A DNA stretch of 64,000 nt from an uncultured Clostridia bacterium (lineage in GTDB: Bacteria; Bacillota; Clostridia; Oscillospirales; Acutalibacteraceae), in the NCBI GenBank assembly GCA_937880805.1, contig CALGRR010000105.1, positions 1 to 64,000 on the forward strand, given 5' to 3'. Positions 33,265 to 41,783 of this stretch are shown piece after piece; the first letter of the stretch is position 1; the number at the start of each line of letters is the position of its first letter. Under the pieces are notes generated by a model. That model was not told the origin of the DNA, searched no databases, and worked only from the letters and a program-made list of their open reading frames with translations. The position numbers and the translations under genes are program-made.

Positions 33265-34274
33265 TTCTTCTTCTTCCTTTCGTATTTAAGTTCTCCGTGT
33301 AACGAACGGTTTTTGAATTCATCAATATCATAAGATGCGTTCTGCGATGAACCGTTTTTGCCTGCGGATTTCTGATTCTTGCCGTATTCTTCGGCTTCTT
33401 TTTCAATATCTGCCGCAGTTTTTATTCCTTTTTTATTCCAATTAGAAAGCACTTTATCGATATAAGCAAAGCTTAACTTACCCGTGTGATTTGCCATTTC
33501 ATCATATGCAAGAATAATCATATCGCTTGAAAACTTCCATTCCTCGCTCCATTTGCGAAGATATGTTGTTTGCTTTGCTGTGGGGCGGGGAGTGAATATT
33601 CCCGCATATTTTGCAAATTCCTTCCACAGACCGTTTGCCCTTTTGAGTGAATTAATCTGCTCTGCAGCCTTATCCATTGTGTCTATTTCTCTGCTGCCCC
33701 AATCCTTGCCTACAGCTTCTATGTAACCGTAATTCGATTTGCCTACTGATACGCAGTATTCAATCAGCATAAACAGAACCTCTGCGGGCAGACCGTAATG
33801 GTCGTGAAGCAGAAGAAGAGTGCACTGACCGTCATAGCCTATGGTTTTGCCGAGCATCTGCTGTGCTTCGTTGAAAAGATGTCCGATTTCAGGCGATTCA
33901 TCAAGACGCTGTGCAATTTCGGAGCTTGAAGGCTTTGAATGAATCATTTCAATGTGATGAACGGGAGCTGTAACGGCGGGGTTTTCTTCTGCGATTTGCG
34001 GCTCTTCTTTTTTTGCGGGGGGAGCAGGCAGATTTTCGCCGCTTCCGAGCACGCCCGTAAGAACCCAATACTGCAGATAATCAACAGCATCATCAAAAGC
34101 CATTTTTAAATCCCTGCACATTAAGTTTATATCGGGATTATCAGGAGAATTCCTTAATATCCAGAGCAGAACCTTCAACTGATGCTCGTTGGCAAGACGG
34201 ATATGCTTGTCAACAATATCGGTAGGCACTGCAAATATTGATTTGAAAGCCGATGGATTTACAGAATAGCTCAT
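33261..34274 (-). CDS. DnaD-domain primosome protein
   Basis: A 337-residue protein with two DnaD/DnaB-II type helical regions: one near residues 140-200 (FNEAQQMLGKTIGYDGQCTLLLLHDHYGLPAEVLFMLIEYC) and one near 225-300 containing the YxxxIxxxW-like end (FAYIDKVLSNWNKKGI). A winged-helix-like N-terminus (residues 20-75) and a low-complexity linker precede them. Such proteins remodel DNA and help load the helicase during replication initiation. It overlaps the helicase loader gene by 4 bases. The AAGGA-type site is weak, but no other start fits better. Confidence 0.88.
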   Translation of the reverse strand: MSYSVNPSAFKSIFAVPTDIVDKHIRLANEHQLKVLLWILRNSPDNPDINLMCRDLKMAFDDAVDYLQYWVLTGVLGSGENLPAPPAKKEEPQIAEENPAVTAPVHHIEMIHSKPSSSEIAQRLDESPEIGHLFNEAQQMLGKTIGYDGQCTLLLLHDHYGLPAEVLFMLIEYCVSVGKSNYGYIEAVGKDWGSREIDTMDKAAEQINSLKRANGLWKEFAKYAGIFTPRPTAKQTTYLRKWSEEWKFSSDMIILAYDEMANHTGKLSFAYIDKVLSNWNKKGIKTAADIEKEAEEYGKNQKSAGKNGSSQNASYDIDEFKNRSLHGELKYERKKKK

Positions 34275-34463
34275 TTCAACTCTCCGTTACTTTGTTTTTC
34301 TGCTATGAAAGCAGCGGATAATATTATACACGATTTCGTCAAAAAAGAAAACATTTTTTTGAAAAAAGAAGAGCTTTGTGCAATCTTCTATATTATAATG
34401 TAATAAATCACAAGAGATTGTGTTTGCGGATATAAGAATACACAATTCGTTTGTTTAAATTAA

Positions 34464-34500
34464 CAAAAAGAAAAAGAGACCGCTTTAAGCAGTCTCTTGA
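34464..34500 (-). terminator. intrinsic terminator of rpmB
   Basis: On the minus strand AAGAGACTGC pairs with GCGGTCTCTT and is followed by TTTCTTTTT. It lies 15 bases after the rpmB stop codon. The rest of 34275-34463 is AT-rich and contains TATAAT-like sequences towards the dnaD gene but no firm promoter. Confidence 0.88.
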
Positions 34501-34514
34501 TCATTCGTTTGCAA

Positions 34515-34703
34515 TTAAACAGCTCTTGTAACCTTACCTGAGCGAAGGCAGCGTGTGCAAGCGTAAACTCTCTTGGGAGAACCGTTTACAACAGCCTTAA
34601 CTCTTTTTACGTTGGGCTTCCATGTTCTGTTTGAACGTCTGTGTGAGTGGGAAACCTTAATGCCGAATGACACATCCTTACCGCAGTAATCGCACTTTGC
34701 CAT
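34515..34703 (-). CDS. rpmB: 50S ribosomal protein L28
   Basis: A 62-residue ribosomal protein of the large subunit. The sequence starts AKCDYCGKDV and ends ACTRCLRSGKVTRAV, so both CxxC pairs are present: this is the zinc-binding (C+) form of L28. HSHRRSNRTWKPNVK is the conserved rRNA-binding segment. AAAAGGAGGTGTG lies upstream of the ATG. Single gene, transcribed away from recA. Confidence 0.97.
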   Translation of the reverse strand: MAKCDYCGKDVSFGIKVSHSHRRSNRTWKPNVKRVKAVVNGSPKRVYACTRCLRSGKVTRAV

Positions 34704-34826
34704 GTGTCACACCTCCTTTTTTACTCATTAACAGAGGATATATTAACAGATTAAAACGGAAAATGCAAGCATTTTTTTATTTTTTTTAAAACTATTTTAA
34801 AAAATTGAAAAAATTTCATTTTGCTA

Positions 34827-34855
34827 TTGCTTTTTTTTGAAAAGTGTTATACAAT
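34827..34855 (+). promoter_or_regulatory. probable recA promoter
   Basis: TTGCTT at 34827-34832 and TACAAT at 34850-34855, 17-base spacing, in the AT-rich gap between rpmB and recA. An overlapping TATACA is a possible alternative -10. Confidence 0.55.
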
Positions 34856-34862
34856 AACAACA

Positions 34863-34874
34863 GAACATTTGTTT
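34863..34874 (+). promoter_or_regulatory. LexA (SOS) box candidate
   Basis: GAACATTTGTTT matches the Gram-positive LexA half-site pattern GAAC-N4-GTTY. It lies just after the -10 region and before the recA ribosome binding site, a usual position for SOS control of recA. Confidence 0.6.
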
Positions 34875-34892
34875 GATTAGGAGGAAATAACG

Positions 34893-36008
34893 ATGGATGA
34901 CAGAAAGAAAGCTCTTGAAACTGCGATAGCTAAAATAGAAAAACAATACGGTAAAGGAACAATAATGAGGCTCGGAACAGATTCCGTTCTTAATGTTGAG
35001 GCAATCTCAACCGGCTCAATTTCTCTTGACGCCGCAACCGGTATCGGCGGCTTGCCCAAGGGCAGAATTATAGAGATTTACGGCCCCGAATCTTCAGGTA
35101 AAACAACTCTTGCTCTCACAGCTATTGCTCAGGCACAGAAAAACGGCGGCGAGGCTGCATTCATTGATGCCGAGCACGCTCTTGATCCCGTTTATGCGGC
35201 AAATCTCGGCGTAGATGTTGATGCACTTCTCGTTTCACAGCCTGATAACGGCGAGCAGGCTCTTGAAATTGCGGAATCTCTTGTTCGTTCGGGTGCTCTT
35301 GATGTTGTTGTTATCGACTCCGTTGCAGCTCTTGTTCCCCGTTCGGAGATTGAGGGCGAAATGGGTGACTCTCACGTCGGTGCACACGCAAGACTTATGT
35401 CGCAGGCTCTGCGTAAAATTGCAGGTGCGGTTGCAAAATCAAATACTATTATTATATTCATCAATCAGCTCCGTGAAAAGGTTGGCGTAATCTACGGCAA
35501 TCCCGAGGTTACAACGGGCGGACGTGCTCTCAAGTTCTTCTCATCAATGAGAATTGATGTTCGCAGGGTTGAAGCAATCAAAGGCCCCGGTAACGAAATA
35601 ATCGGCAACAGAACAAGAGCCAAGATTGTCAAGAATAAGGTTGCACCTCCGTTCAAAGAGGCTGAGTTTGATATTCTCTACGGTAAGGGAATTTCAAAAG
35701 ACGGCGAAATTATGGATCTCGGTGTTAAATATAACATTATTCAGAAGAGCGGTGCCTGGTTCTCCTATGGCGATATGCGTCTGGGTCAGGGCAAAGAAAA
35801 CTCAAAAGAGGTTATCCTTGCTTCACCCGAGCTTTATGCCGAGATTGAAGAAAAGGTTGTCAACGCACTCAAAGAGGCAACAGAGGCTTCAAAGTCAATC
35901 AAAAAGCCTGCTGCAAAACCTGTTGCTCCCGTTCTTCCCACTCCCGAACCTTCAACCAAGGCGGGTGCAAGAGCAAAGCTTGATATTGTTGTTGACGATG
36001 ATGAATAA
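34893..36008 (+). CDS. recA: recombinase RecA
   Basis: Strand-exchange ATPase of homologous recombination and activator of LexA cleavage. 371 residues. Walker A is GPESSGKTTLAL near residues 65-76, the Walker B region is VVVIDSVAALVPRSEIEG near 140-157 (with DNA loop L1), and loop L2 is NQLREKVGVIYGNPEVTTGGRALKF near 192-216. The C-terminus is a Pro/Ala-rich tail ending in acidic DDDE. GGAGG precedes the ATG. It starts a recA-recX-rimO-pgsA operon and is followed 3 bases later by its modulator recX. Confidence 0.98.
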   Translation: MDDRKKALETAIAKIEKQYGKGTIMRLGTDSVLNVEAISTGSISLDAATGIGGLPKGRIIEIYGPESSGKTTLALTAIAQAQKNGGEAAFIDAEHALDPVYAANLGVDVDALLVSQPDNGEQALEIAESLVRSGALDVVVIDSVAALVPRSEIEGEMGDSHVGAHARLMSQALRKIAGAVAKSNTIIIFINQLREKVGVIYGNPEVTTGGRALKFFSSMRIDVRRVEAIKGPGNEIIGNRTRAKIVKNKVAPPFKEAEFDILYGKGISKDGEIMDLGVKYNIIQKSGAWFSYGDMRLGQGKENSKEVILASPELYAEIEEKVVNALKEATEASKSIKKPAAKPVAPVLPTPEPSTKAGARAKLDIVVDDDE

Positions 36009-36011
36009 TTT

Positions 36012-36641
36012 ATGAAATTATCCTACAGCTACGGAAAACAGAATAAGGTTCATATAAGCTGTGACGGTGAATACGCCTTCACGGTGGATGCCGAGTATTG
36101 GCTGAGCAGCCCTTATTACGGCGTTGAAAGCATTGAAGATGAAGAGGAGCTGGCGGCTTTTTACGAAGCTGTCGGCTCTCGCTGTGCTTTTATCGGCGGA
36201 CTCCGCCTTCTTTCATACCGTGACTACTGTGAAAAAGAAATGATTGTTAAGCTTACGCAAAAAGGGTACAAGCGTGAATATGCCGAAAATGCCGTTGCAA
36301 GGCTTGCGGAATTGGGCTACATAAACGATTACCGCTATGCCGAAGCGTTGGCTGCATCGCTGCTCGAAAGAAAAGGAATGAGCGTTAAGTCAATCGGTTT
36401 TGAGCTTTCAAGAAAGGGAATTTCCCGTGAAATTGCCGATAATATAACCGAAAGCCTTGACTTTGACCCGATTTTGCGTATTATAGAATTATTAAAATCA
36501 AAGTATGCCCGAAATCTCAGCGATGAAAAGGGAATAAAGAAAACGGTTGCCGCGCTTCAGCGTCTGGGCTACGGTTGGTCGGATATTAACTGTGCGTTAA
36601 GACAGCTTGAAGTTGAAACGGAGGTAGAAAGCGATGTATAG
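36012..36641 (+). CDS. recX: regulatory protein RecX
   Basis: A 209-residue all-helical protein that binds RecA filaments and limits their extension. The three tandem helical repeats are visible: LLSYRDYCEKEMIVKLTQKGYKREYAENAVARLAELGYINDYRYAEAL, then KGMSVKSIGFELSRKGISREIADNI, then a last repeat ending LQRLGYGWSDINCAL. Starts 3 bases after recA and overlaps rimO by 8 bases, so all three are coupled. Confidence 0.93.
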   Translation: MKLSYSYGKQNKVHISCDGEYAFTVDAEYWLSSPYYGVESIEDEEELAAFYEAVGSRCAFIGGLRLLSYRDYCEKEMIVKLTQKGYKREYAENAVARLAELGYINDYRYAEALAASLLERKGMSVKSIGFELSRKGISREIADNITESLDFDPILRIIELLKSKYARNLSDEKGIKKTVAALQRLGYGWSDINCALRQLEVETEVESDV

Positions 36642-37962
36642 AGTAGGTATGATTTCTCTCGGATGCCCCAAAAATCAGGTGGATGCCGAAAGAATGCTTG
36701 CACAGCTTGATAAAAACGAATTTCAGATAGCTGATTGCTATGATGGTGTTGATGCGGTAATAATAAACACCTGCGGATTTATAGATGCCGCAAAGCAGGA
36801 AGCGATTGAAAATATTCTTGATATGGCTCAGCTTAAAGAAGACGGAACTGTTAAAAAAATAATCGTCACCGGCTGCCTTGCACAGAGGTATCAGAAGGAA
36901 ATATTTGAAGAGATTCCCGAGGTTGATGCCGTTATCGGTCTTGGTGCAAACGAGGGCATTGCCGAAACCGTTAAAAGAGTAATGGAAGGCGAGAATGTTT
37001 ATGAAATGCCCGATAACGAACTTCTTCCTCTTGTGGGTGAAAGACTTCTCACCACTCCCGAGCATTGGGCATATCTCAAAATTGCAGACGGCTGCTCAAA
37101 CAGATGCACCTATTGCTCCATTCCTTCAATCAGAGGAAACTACAGAAGCGTTGAGTTTGAAACTCTTATAGAAGAAGCTAAGGCTCTTGCTGCTGCGGGA
37201 ACAAAGGAAATCATTCTTATTGCACAGGATACAACAAATTACGGCTTTGACCTTTACGGCAAACTTCGTCTGCCCGAGCTTCTTGATGCCCTTTGCGAAA
37301 TTGACGGCATTGAATGGATAAGAATGCTTTATTGTTATCCCGATAAAATAACCGACGAGCTGCTTGACACAATGGCAAAGCAGCCCAAGGTTCTCAATTA
37401 TATTGATTTGCCGCTTCAGCACGCTGATGATAATATTCTCAAGGCAATGAACAGAAGGGGAGATTCCGCATATCTTCGCGAAACCGTCAATAAAATAAGA
37501 GAAAAGCTTCCCGATGCTGTTATCAGAACAACCTTTATTGTAGGCTTCCCCGGCGAAGGTGAGGAAGAATTTGAAAATCTTGCAGAGTTTGTTAATGAAA
37601 TGGAATTTGACCGTCTGGGCTGCTTTGCGTTTTCTCCGCAGGAGGGCACTCCCGCATTTGATATGGATAATCAGGTTGAAGAGGATGTCAAGGTACGCAG
37701 AGGCGAAATAATAATGCAGGATCAGCTTGAAATCGTAACTTTGAAGAACCAGAGCAGAATAGGCAAAACCTACAGAGTTATCGTTGAGGATTATGATTCC
37801 TACAGCGACAGCTACAGCGGAAGAACATATATGGATGCACCCGAAATTGACGGCACAATTTCTTTCACAACCGATAAGAATTATGAAAACGGAGATTTTG
37901 CGGATGTTGTTATAATCGGCGTCAACGATTATGACCTTATAGGTAAAGACATCGGCGAATAA
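36634..37962 (+). CDS. rimO: ribosomal protein S12 methylthiotransferase RimO
   Basis: Radical SAM enzyme that adds a methylthio group to Asp88/89 of ribosomal protein S12. 442 residues. The N-terminal UPF0004 domain carries three cluster cysteines (GCPKNQVD at 10-17, TCGF near 46, GCLAQR near 79). The radical SAM motif CSNRCTYCSIPSIRGNYRS starts near residue 153. A TRAM domain ends the protein. The RimO-type reading GCPKNQVDAERM separates it from MiaB. Overlaps recX by 8 bases. Confidence 0.94.
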   Translation: MYRVGMISLGCPKNQVDAERMLAQLDKNEFQIADCYDGVDAVIINTCGFIDAAKQEAIENILDMAQLKEDGTVKKIIVTGCLAQRYQKEIFEEIPEVDAVIGLGANEGIAETVKRVMEGENVYEMPDNELLPLVGERLLTTPEHWAYLKIADGCSNRCTYCSIPSIRGNYRSVEFETLIEEAKALAAAGTKEIILIAQDTTNYGFDLYGKLRLPELLDALCEIDGIEWIRMLYCYPDKITDELLDTMAKQPKVLNYIDLPLQHADDNILKAMNRRGDSAYLRETVNKIREKLPDAVIRTTFIVGFPGEGEEEFENLAEFVNEMEFDRLGCFAFSPQEGTPAFDMDNQVEEDVKVRRGEIIMQDQLEIVTLKNQSRIGKTYRVIVEDYDSYSDSYSGRTYMDAPEIDGTISFTTDKNYENGDFADVVIIGVNDYDLIGKDIGE

Positions 37963-37970
37963 TAACAGAA

Positions 37971-38531
37971 ATGAATTTACCCAACAAATTAACCGTTGCA
38001 AGAATAATACTCACTCCCGTTTATCTTGCAGCAATGCTTATGGAATTCAATTATCATTATCTTGTTGCGGCAGTAATATTTATCGTTGCTTCGATTACTG
38101 ATTTTGTTGACGGCAAGCTTGCACGCAAAAATAATCAGATAACAACCTTCGGCAAACTCTGCGACCCGCTTGCGGATAAAATGCTCACTACTGCGGCATT
38201 GCTCGCTTTTATGGATATGGGGCTTTGCAATATCTGGATTGTTATGATTGTTTTAACAAGGGAATTCCTTGTAACCTCATTCAGGCTTGTTGCGGCGGCA
38301 CAGGGAGTTGTTATTGCGGCAAATATCTGGGGCAAGCTCAAAACCGTCAGCCAGATGGTTTCTTCAATCGGAATAATGCTTGCCATCCATTTTGTCAACG
38401 CATTTTCGCTCGATTTTGCGGTATTTGCATTAATCAGCAACATTCTTCTCGGAATAACCGCAGCTTTAACCGTAATATCGGGAATAATTTACATTGCAGA
38501 CGGATTAAAGGTTATTGATTTTTCAAAATAA
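37971..38531 (+). CDS. pgsA: CDP-diacylglycerol--glycerol-3-phosphate 3-phosphatidyltransferase
   Basis: Membrane enzyme making phosphatidylglycerol phosphate, the first step to phosphatidylglycerol and cardiolipin. The 186 residues form about five membrane segments. The CDP-alcohol phosphotransferase motif DG-x2-AR-x8-G-x3-D-x3-D is seen in DGKLARKNNQITTFGKLCDPLADK near residues 46-69. It starts with MNLPNKLTVARI as most PgsA proteins do. 8 bases after rimO, last gene of the recA unit; no terminator is visible before the T-box promoter. Confidence 0.95.
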   Translation: MNLPNKLTVARIILTPVYLAAMLMEFNYHYLVAAVIFIVASITDFVDGKLARKNNQITTFGKLCDPLADKMLTTAALLAFMDMGLCNIWIVMIVLTREFLVTSFRLVAAAQGVVIAANIWGKLKTVSQMVSSIGIMLAIHFVNAFSLDFAVFALISNILLGITAALTVISGIIYIADGLKVIDFSK

Positions 38532-38537
38532 AACCGC

Positions 38538-38566
38538 TTGACATTTTTGCTTTGCAGTCATATAAT
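38538..38566 (+). promoter_or_regulatory. promoter of the cysE-cysS operon
   Basis: TTGACA at 38538-38543 and TATAAT at 38561-38566 with a 17-base spacer: consensus at both hexamers. It lies 7 bases after pgsA. Confidence 0.93.
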
Positions 38567-38579
38567 GCAATATAGAAAT

Positions 38580-38832
38580 ATAATAAATGCAATCGTCGGG
38601 AGAGTATCTGCGTTCAGACGCATATCAGAGAGGAAGCAGGCAGCTGAAAATGCTTCTTATGCCGAATTCAGAGAAATGCACCCGCCGGCACGCAGGGGGA
38701 AATAACAGTATCTCTGTGCGTTTTGGCCGCGTTACTGGTCAGGGGTATTATATGATACCTTGAGTTATAAGCAGGAGTGGAACCGCGTATTAACGCCTCC
38801 GTAGTCATTTTTGGCTGCGGAGGTTTTATTGT
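38580..38832 (+). promoter_or_regulatory. cysteine T-box riboswitch leader
   Basis: A 250-base tRNA-sensing leader. Stem I begins near GTCGGGAGAG; the 3' side of the specifier loop reads GAGAAATGCACCC, with TGC (Cys codon) at 38677-38679. The T-box AGCAGGAGTGGAACCGCG is at 38770-38787. CCTCCGTAG (38796-38804) with CTGCGGAGG (38815-38823) and the following T-run make the terminator, and TGGAACCGCG can form the antiterminator by pairing upstream. Uncharged tRNA-Cys should promote readthrough into cysE and cysS. The specifier assignment is by position and by the genes controlled. Confidence 0.93.
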
Positions 38833-38847
38833 TTTTGGGGGTATTTT

Positions 38848-39477
38848 ATGTTTAAACAGCTACGGGAGGATATTGCTTGCGTAAAAGCAAGAGACCCTGC
38901 CGCACGTTCATTTTTTGAAATTTATTTTCTGTATCCGGGTCTTAAAGCGATAAGACTGCACAGACTTGCCAATAAGTTTTACAGCAGAAAGCTTTATTTT
39001 CTTGCACGCTGGGTATCCCAGAGAGCATCAAGAAAAACCGGAATTGAAATTCACCCTGCCGCAAAAATCGGCAAACGCTTCTTTATCGACCACGGTACGG
39101 GTGTTGTTATCGGTGAAACGGCAATCATCGGTGACGATGTAACAATCTACCAGGGAGTAACCCTCGGCGGCACGGGTAAAGATGTGGGAAAACGACATCC
39201 CACTATAGGCAACAATGTTATGATTGGCTCGGGTGCAAAGGTGCTCGGACCTCTTAATATAGGCGATAATTCAAGAATTGCGGCGGGTGCGGTTGTTCTT
39301 TCCGATATACCGTCAAATTCAACCGCAGTCGGTGTTCCCGCAAGAGTAGTTAAGCGTGACGGAATGAGGGTTGAAGAGCTTGACCAGGTTCATATTCCCG
39401 ACCCCGTTGCCCAGGAAATTGCAAGGCTTGAAACCGAAATAACAGAGCTTAAAGAAGAATTAAATAAAAGGAGATAA
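38848..39477 (+). CDS. cysE: serine O-acetyltransferase
   Basis: Makes O-acetylserine from serine and acetyl-CoA, the first step of cysteine synthesis. The 209-residue protein has the helical N-terminus (AARSFFEIYFLYPGLKAIRLHRLANKFY) and then the left-handed beta helix with the catalytic HPAAKIGKRFFIDHGTGVVIGETAIIGDDVTIYQGVTLGG block and KRHPTIGNNVMIGSGAKVLG. Under the Cys T-box and 3 bases before cysS, so cysteine supply and charging are controlled together. Confidence 0.96.
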   Translation: MFKQLREDIACVKARDPAARSFFEIYFLYPGLKAIRLHRLANKFYSRKLYFLARWVSQRASRKTGIEIHPAAKIGKRFFIDHGTGVVIGETAIIGDDVTIYQGVTLGGTGKDVGKRHPTIGNNVMIGSGAKVLGPLNIGDNSRIAAGAVVLSDIPSNSTAVGVPARVVKRDGMRVEELDQVHIPDPVAQEIARLETEITELKEELNKRR

Positions 39478-39480
39478 ACG

Positions 39481-40872
39481 ATGAGAATTTTTAACACACT
39501 CACAAAAGAAAAGCAGGAATTTGTGCCCATCAAAGAGGGCGAAGTAAAAATCTACGCTTGCGGTCCCACCGTTTATAATTTTATCCATATCGGTAACGCA
39601 AGACCCATATGTGTATTTGATGTTCTCAGAAGATACCTTGAATACAGAGGTTATAAAGTAACTTTTGTTCAGAATTTCACCGATATTGACGATAAAATCA
39701 TCAAGCGTGCAAACGAAGAGGATTCAACCTACGATGCGGTTGCAAAGAAATATATTGAGGAATTCTGGACCGATGCAAAGGGTCTCAATTTCAGACCTGC
39801 CGATATTCATCCAAAGGCAACCGAAAACATTGATAAGATTATCGAAATTGTAAGCGGTCTTATTGAAAACGGCCACGCTTATGCGGTTGACGGCGATGTT
39901 TATTTCAGCCCCAAAACCTTTGATGAATACGGCAAGCTTTCACACCAGCCTCTTGAAGAGCTTGAGGCGGGTGCAAGAATTATGGTTGGCGACACCAAAA
40001 AGGAGCCTATGGATTTTGCACTCTGGAAGGCTGCAAAGCCCGGCGAGCCTTATTGGGAGTCACCCTGGGGCAAGGGCAGACCCGGCTGGCATATTGAATG
40101 CTCGGCAATGGTTTGCAGATACCTCGGCGAAAGCATTGATATTCATTGCGGCGGTCAGGATCTTATCTTCCCTCACCACGAAAACGAAATTGCACAGAGC
40201 GAATGCTACACCGGCAAGCCCTTTGCAAATTATTGGATGCATAACGGATATATCAATGTTGATAACGTTAAGATGTCAAAATCTCTCGGCAACTTCAAAA
40301 CCGTTCGTGATGTTGCTTCCGTATACGGCTATGAGCCCATCCGCTATCTTATGATTTCTTCGTCATACAGAAGCCCCATCAACTACAGCATTGATATTAT
40401 CGAGCAGTGCAAGGCTTCGCTTGCAAGACTTTACACCTGCCGTGACAGCATTGATTTTGAGCTGAAAAACGCAGCGGAAGGTGAGCTTAACGCTCAGATT
40501 AAAGAGCAGCTTGATAAGAGAGTTTCGCAGTTTGTTGAGGCTATGGATGATGACCTTAACACCGCAGACGGTATCGCCGCAGTGTTTGAGCTTGTAAGAG
40601 ATATTAATTCTCTTGTAATCGGCAAGGGCGAAACAAAGGCAACTGCCGAATATGCCGCAAAGATTTTTGATGAGCTCACAGGTGTTCTCGGCCTTGTTTA
40701 TAACAGAAAAACCGAAACTCTTGATGAAGATATTGATGCAATGATTGCCGCAAGAACTCAGGCAAGAAAAGATAAGAATTGGGCAGAGGCAGACAGAATA
40801 AGAGACGAGCTTAAAGCAATGGGCATTGTTCTTGAAGATACAGCTCAGGGCGTTAAGTGGCACAGAGAATAA
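39481..40872 (+). CDS. cysS: cysteinyl-tRNA synthetase
   Basis: Class I synthetase of 463 residues charging tRNA-Cys. The HIGH motif appears as HIGNARP near residues 38-44 after the zinc cysteine YACGPTVYNFIH. WHIECSAM near 201-208 and GGQDLIFPHHENEIAQSE near 223-240 provide the other zinc ligands. KMSKSLGNF near 262-270 is the KMSKS loop. Length and motifs complete. Second gene of the T-box operon; no clear terminator follows before the rpsB promoter. Confidence 0.97.
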   Translation: MRIFNTLTKEKQEFVPIKEGEVKIYACGPTVYNFIHIGNARPICVFDVLRRYLEYRGYKVTFVQNFTDIDDKIIKRANEEDSTYDAVAKKYIEEFWTDAKGLNFRPADIHPKATENIDKIIEIVSGLIENGHAYAVDGDVYFSPKTFDEYGKLSHQPLEELEAGARIMVGDTKKEPMDFALWKAAKPGEPYWESPWGKGRPGWHIECSAMVCRYLGESIDIHCGGQDLIFPHHENEIAQSECYTGKPFANYWMHNGYINVDNVKMSKSLGNFKTVRDVASVYGYEPIRYLMISSSYRSPINYSIDIIEQCKASLARLYTCRDSIDFELKNAAEGELNAQIKEQLDKRVSQFVEAMDDDLNTADGIAAVFELVRDINSLVIGKGETKATAEYAAKIFDELTGVLGLVYNRKTETLDEDIDAMIAARTQARKDKNWAEADRIRDELKAMGIVLEDTAQGVKWHRE

Positions 40873-40898
40873 AAATAATATTATTTTAGAAATAACTA

Positions 40899-40927
40899 TT
40901 GCATTTTGCAAAAAGTTGTGATATAAT
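40899..40927 (+). promoter_or_regulatory. promoter of rpsB-tsf
   Basis: TTGCAT at 40899-40904 and TATAAT at 40922-40927, 17-base spacing, about 124 bases before the rpsB ATG. Confidence 0.8.
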
Positions 40928-40933
40928 TCCAAG

Positions 40934-41043
40934 GCAAATCACACGCAGAGCTATTCTTATTATAAGTGCGGATTGCAAAATCCGTGTTAATATCAGGCTT
41001 TGCGGCGGTTCGTATCTGACAGATACAAAATAAACTTAGGAGG
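40934..41043 (+). promoter_or_regulatory. structured 5' leader of rpsB, possible S2 autoregulation site
   Basis: The 110-base untranslated leader contains two clear hairpins: CGGATT (40969-40974) with AATCCG (40979-40984), and GTATCTGACAGATAC (41012-41026), just ahead of GGAGG. Leaders of rpsB in other phyla bind S2 to repress translation. Whether this one does is inference; no match to a named motif can be made by eye. Confidence 0.4.
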
Positions 41044-41050
41044 AAAAATC

Positions 41051-41779
41051 ATGTCAGTAGTATCAATGAAGCAATTACTCGAAGCAGGTGTCCATTTCGG
41101 ACATCAGACCAGAAGATGGAACCCCAAAATGGCAGAGTACATCTTCACAGAACGTAACGGCATCTACATCATCGACCTTCAGAAAACAGTTAAGAAGCTC
41201 GAAGAAGCCTATATGTTCATCCGTGAGATCGCAGCAGACGGCGGCGAAGTTATCTTCGTAGGCACAAAGAAGCAGGCTCAGGATTCCGTTAAGGAAGAAG
41301 CAGAGCGTTGCGGTATGCCTTATGTTAACGCTCGTTGGCTCGGCGGTATGCTCACAAACTTCAACACAATCCAGAAGAGAATTAAGAGACTCGCTCAGCT
41401 CAAGGCTATGGAAGCTGACGGCACATTTGATCTTCTTCCCAAGAAGGAAGTAACAAAGCTTAATCTCGAAATCGAAAAGCTCGAAAAGTTTATGGGCGGC
41501 ATCACAGAAATGAAGAAGCAGCCCGCAGCTATGTTTATAGTTGACCCCCGCAAAGAGAGAATCGCTGTTCTTGAAGCACACAAGCTCGGCATTCCCATCG
41601 TTGCAATCGTTGACACAAACTGCGACCCCGATGAAGTTGAGTATGTTATCCCCGGTAACGATGACGCTATCCGTGCAGTAAAGCTTATTGCAGGTGCTAT
41701 GGCTGATGCAGTTATCGAAGGCAGACAGGGCGAGCAGACTGCTCCTGCAGCAGAAGAAGCAGTATCAGAGGAGGAATAA
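41051..41779 (+). CDS. rpsB: 30S ribosomal protein S2
   Basis: Small-subunit ribosomal protein of 242 residues. It opens MSVVSMKQLLEAGVHFGHQTRRWNPKM, the S2 signature, with GTKKQAQDSVKEEA, NARWLGGMLTNF and the C-terminal IPIVAIVDTNCDPDEVEYVIPGNDDAIRAVKL all conserved. The acidic tail EEAVSEEE is common in Firmicutes. GGAGG at 41039-41043 fixes the ATG at 41051. Four bases separate it from tsf. Confidence 0.98.
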   Translation: MSVVSMKQLLEAGVHFGHQTRRWNPKMAEYIFTERNGIYIIDLQKTVKKLEEAYMFIREIAADGGEVIFVGTKKQAQDSVKEEAERCGMPYVNARWLGGMLTNFNTIQKRIKRLAQLKAMEADGTFDLLPKKEVTKLNLEIEKLEKFMGGITEMKKQPAAMFIVDPRKERIAVLEAHKLGIPIVAIVDTNCDPDEVEYVIPGNDDAIRAVKLIAGAMADAVIEGRQGEQTAPAAEEAVSEEE

Positions 41780-41783
41780 TACA

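Noticed and set aside
37126..38001. Antisense frame of 291 codons opposite rimO
   Set aside because: Shadow of a clear gene, with unnatural Cys/Phe/Ile composition and no start signal.
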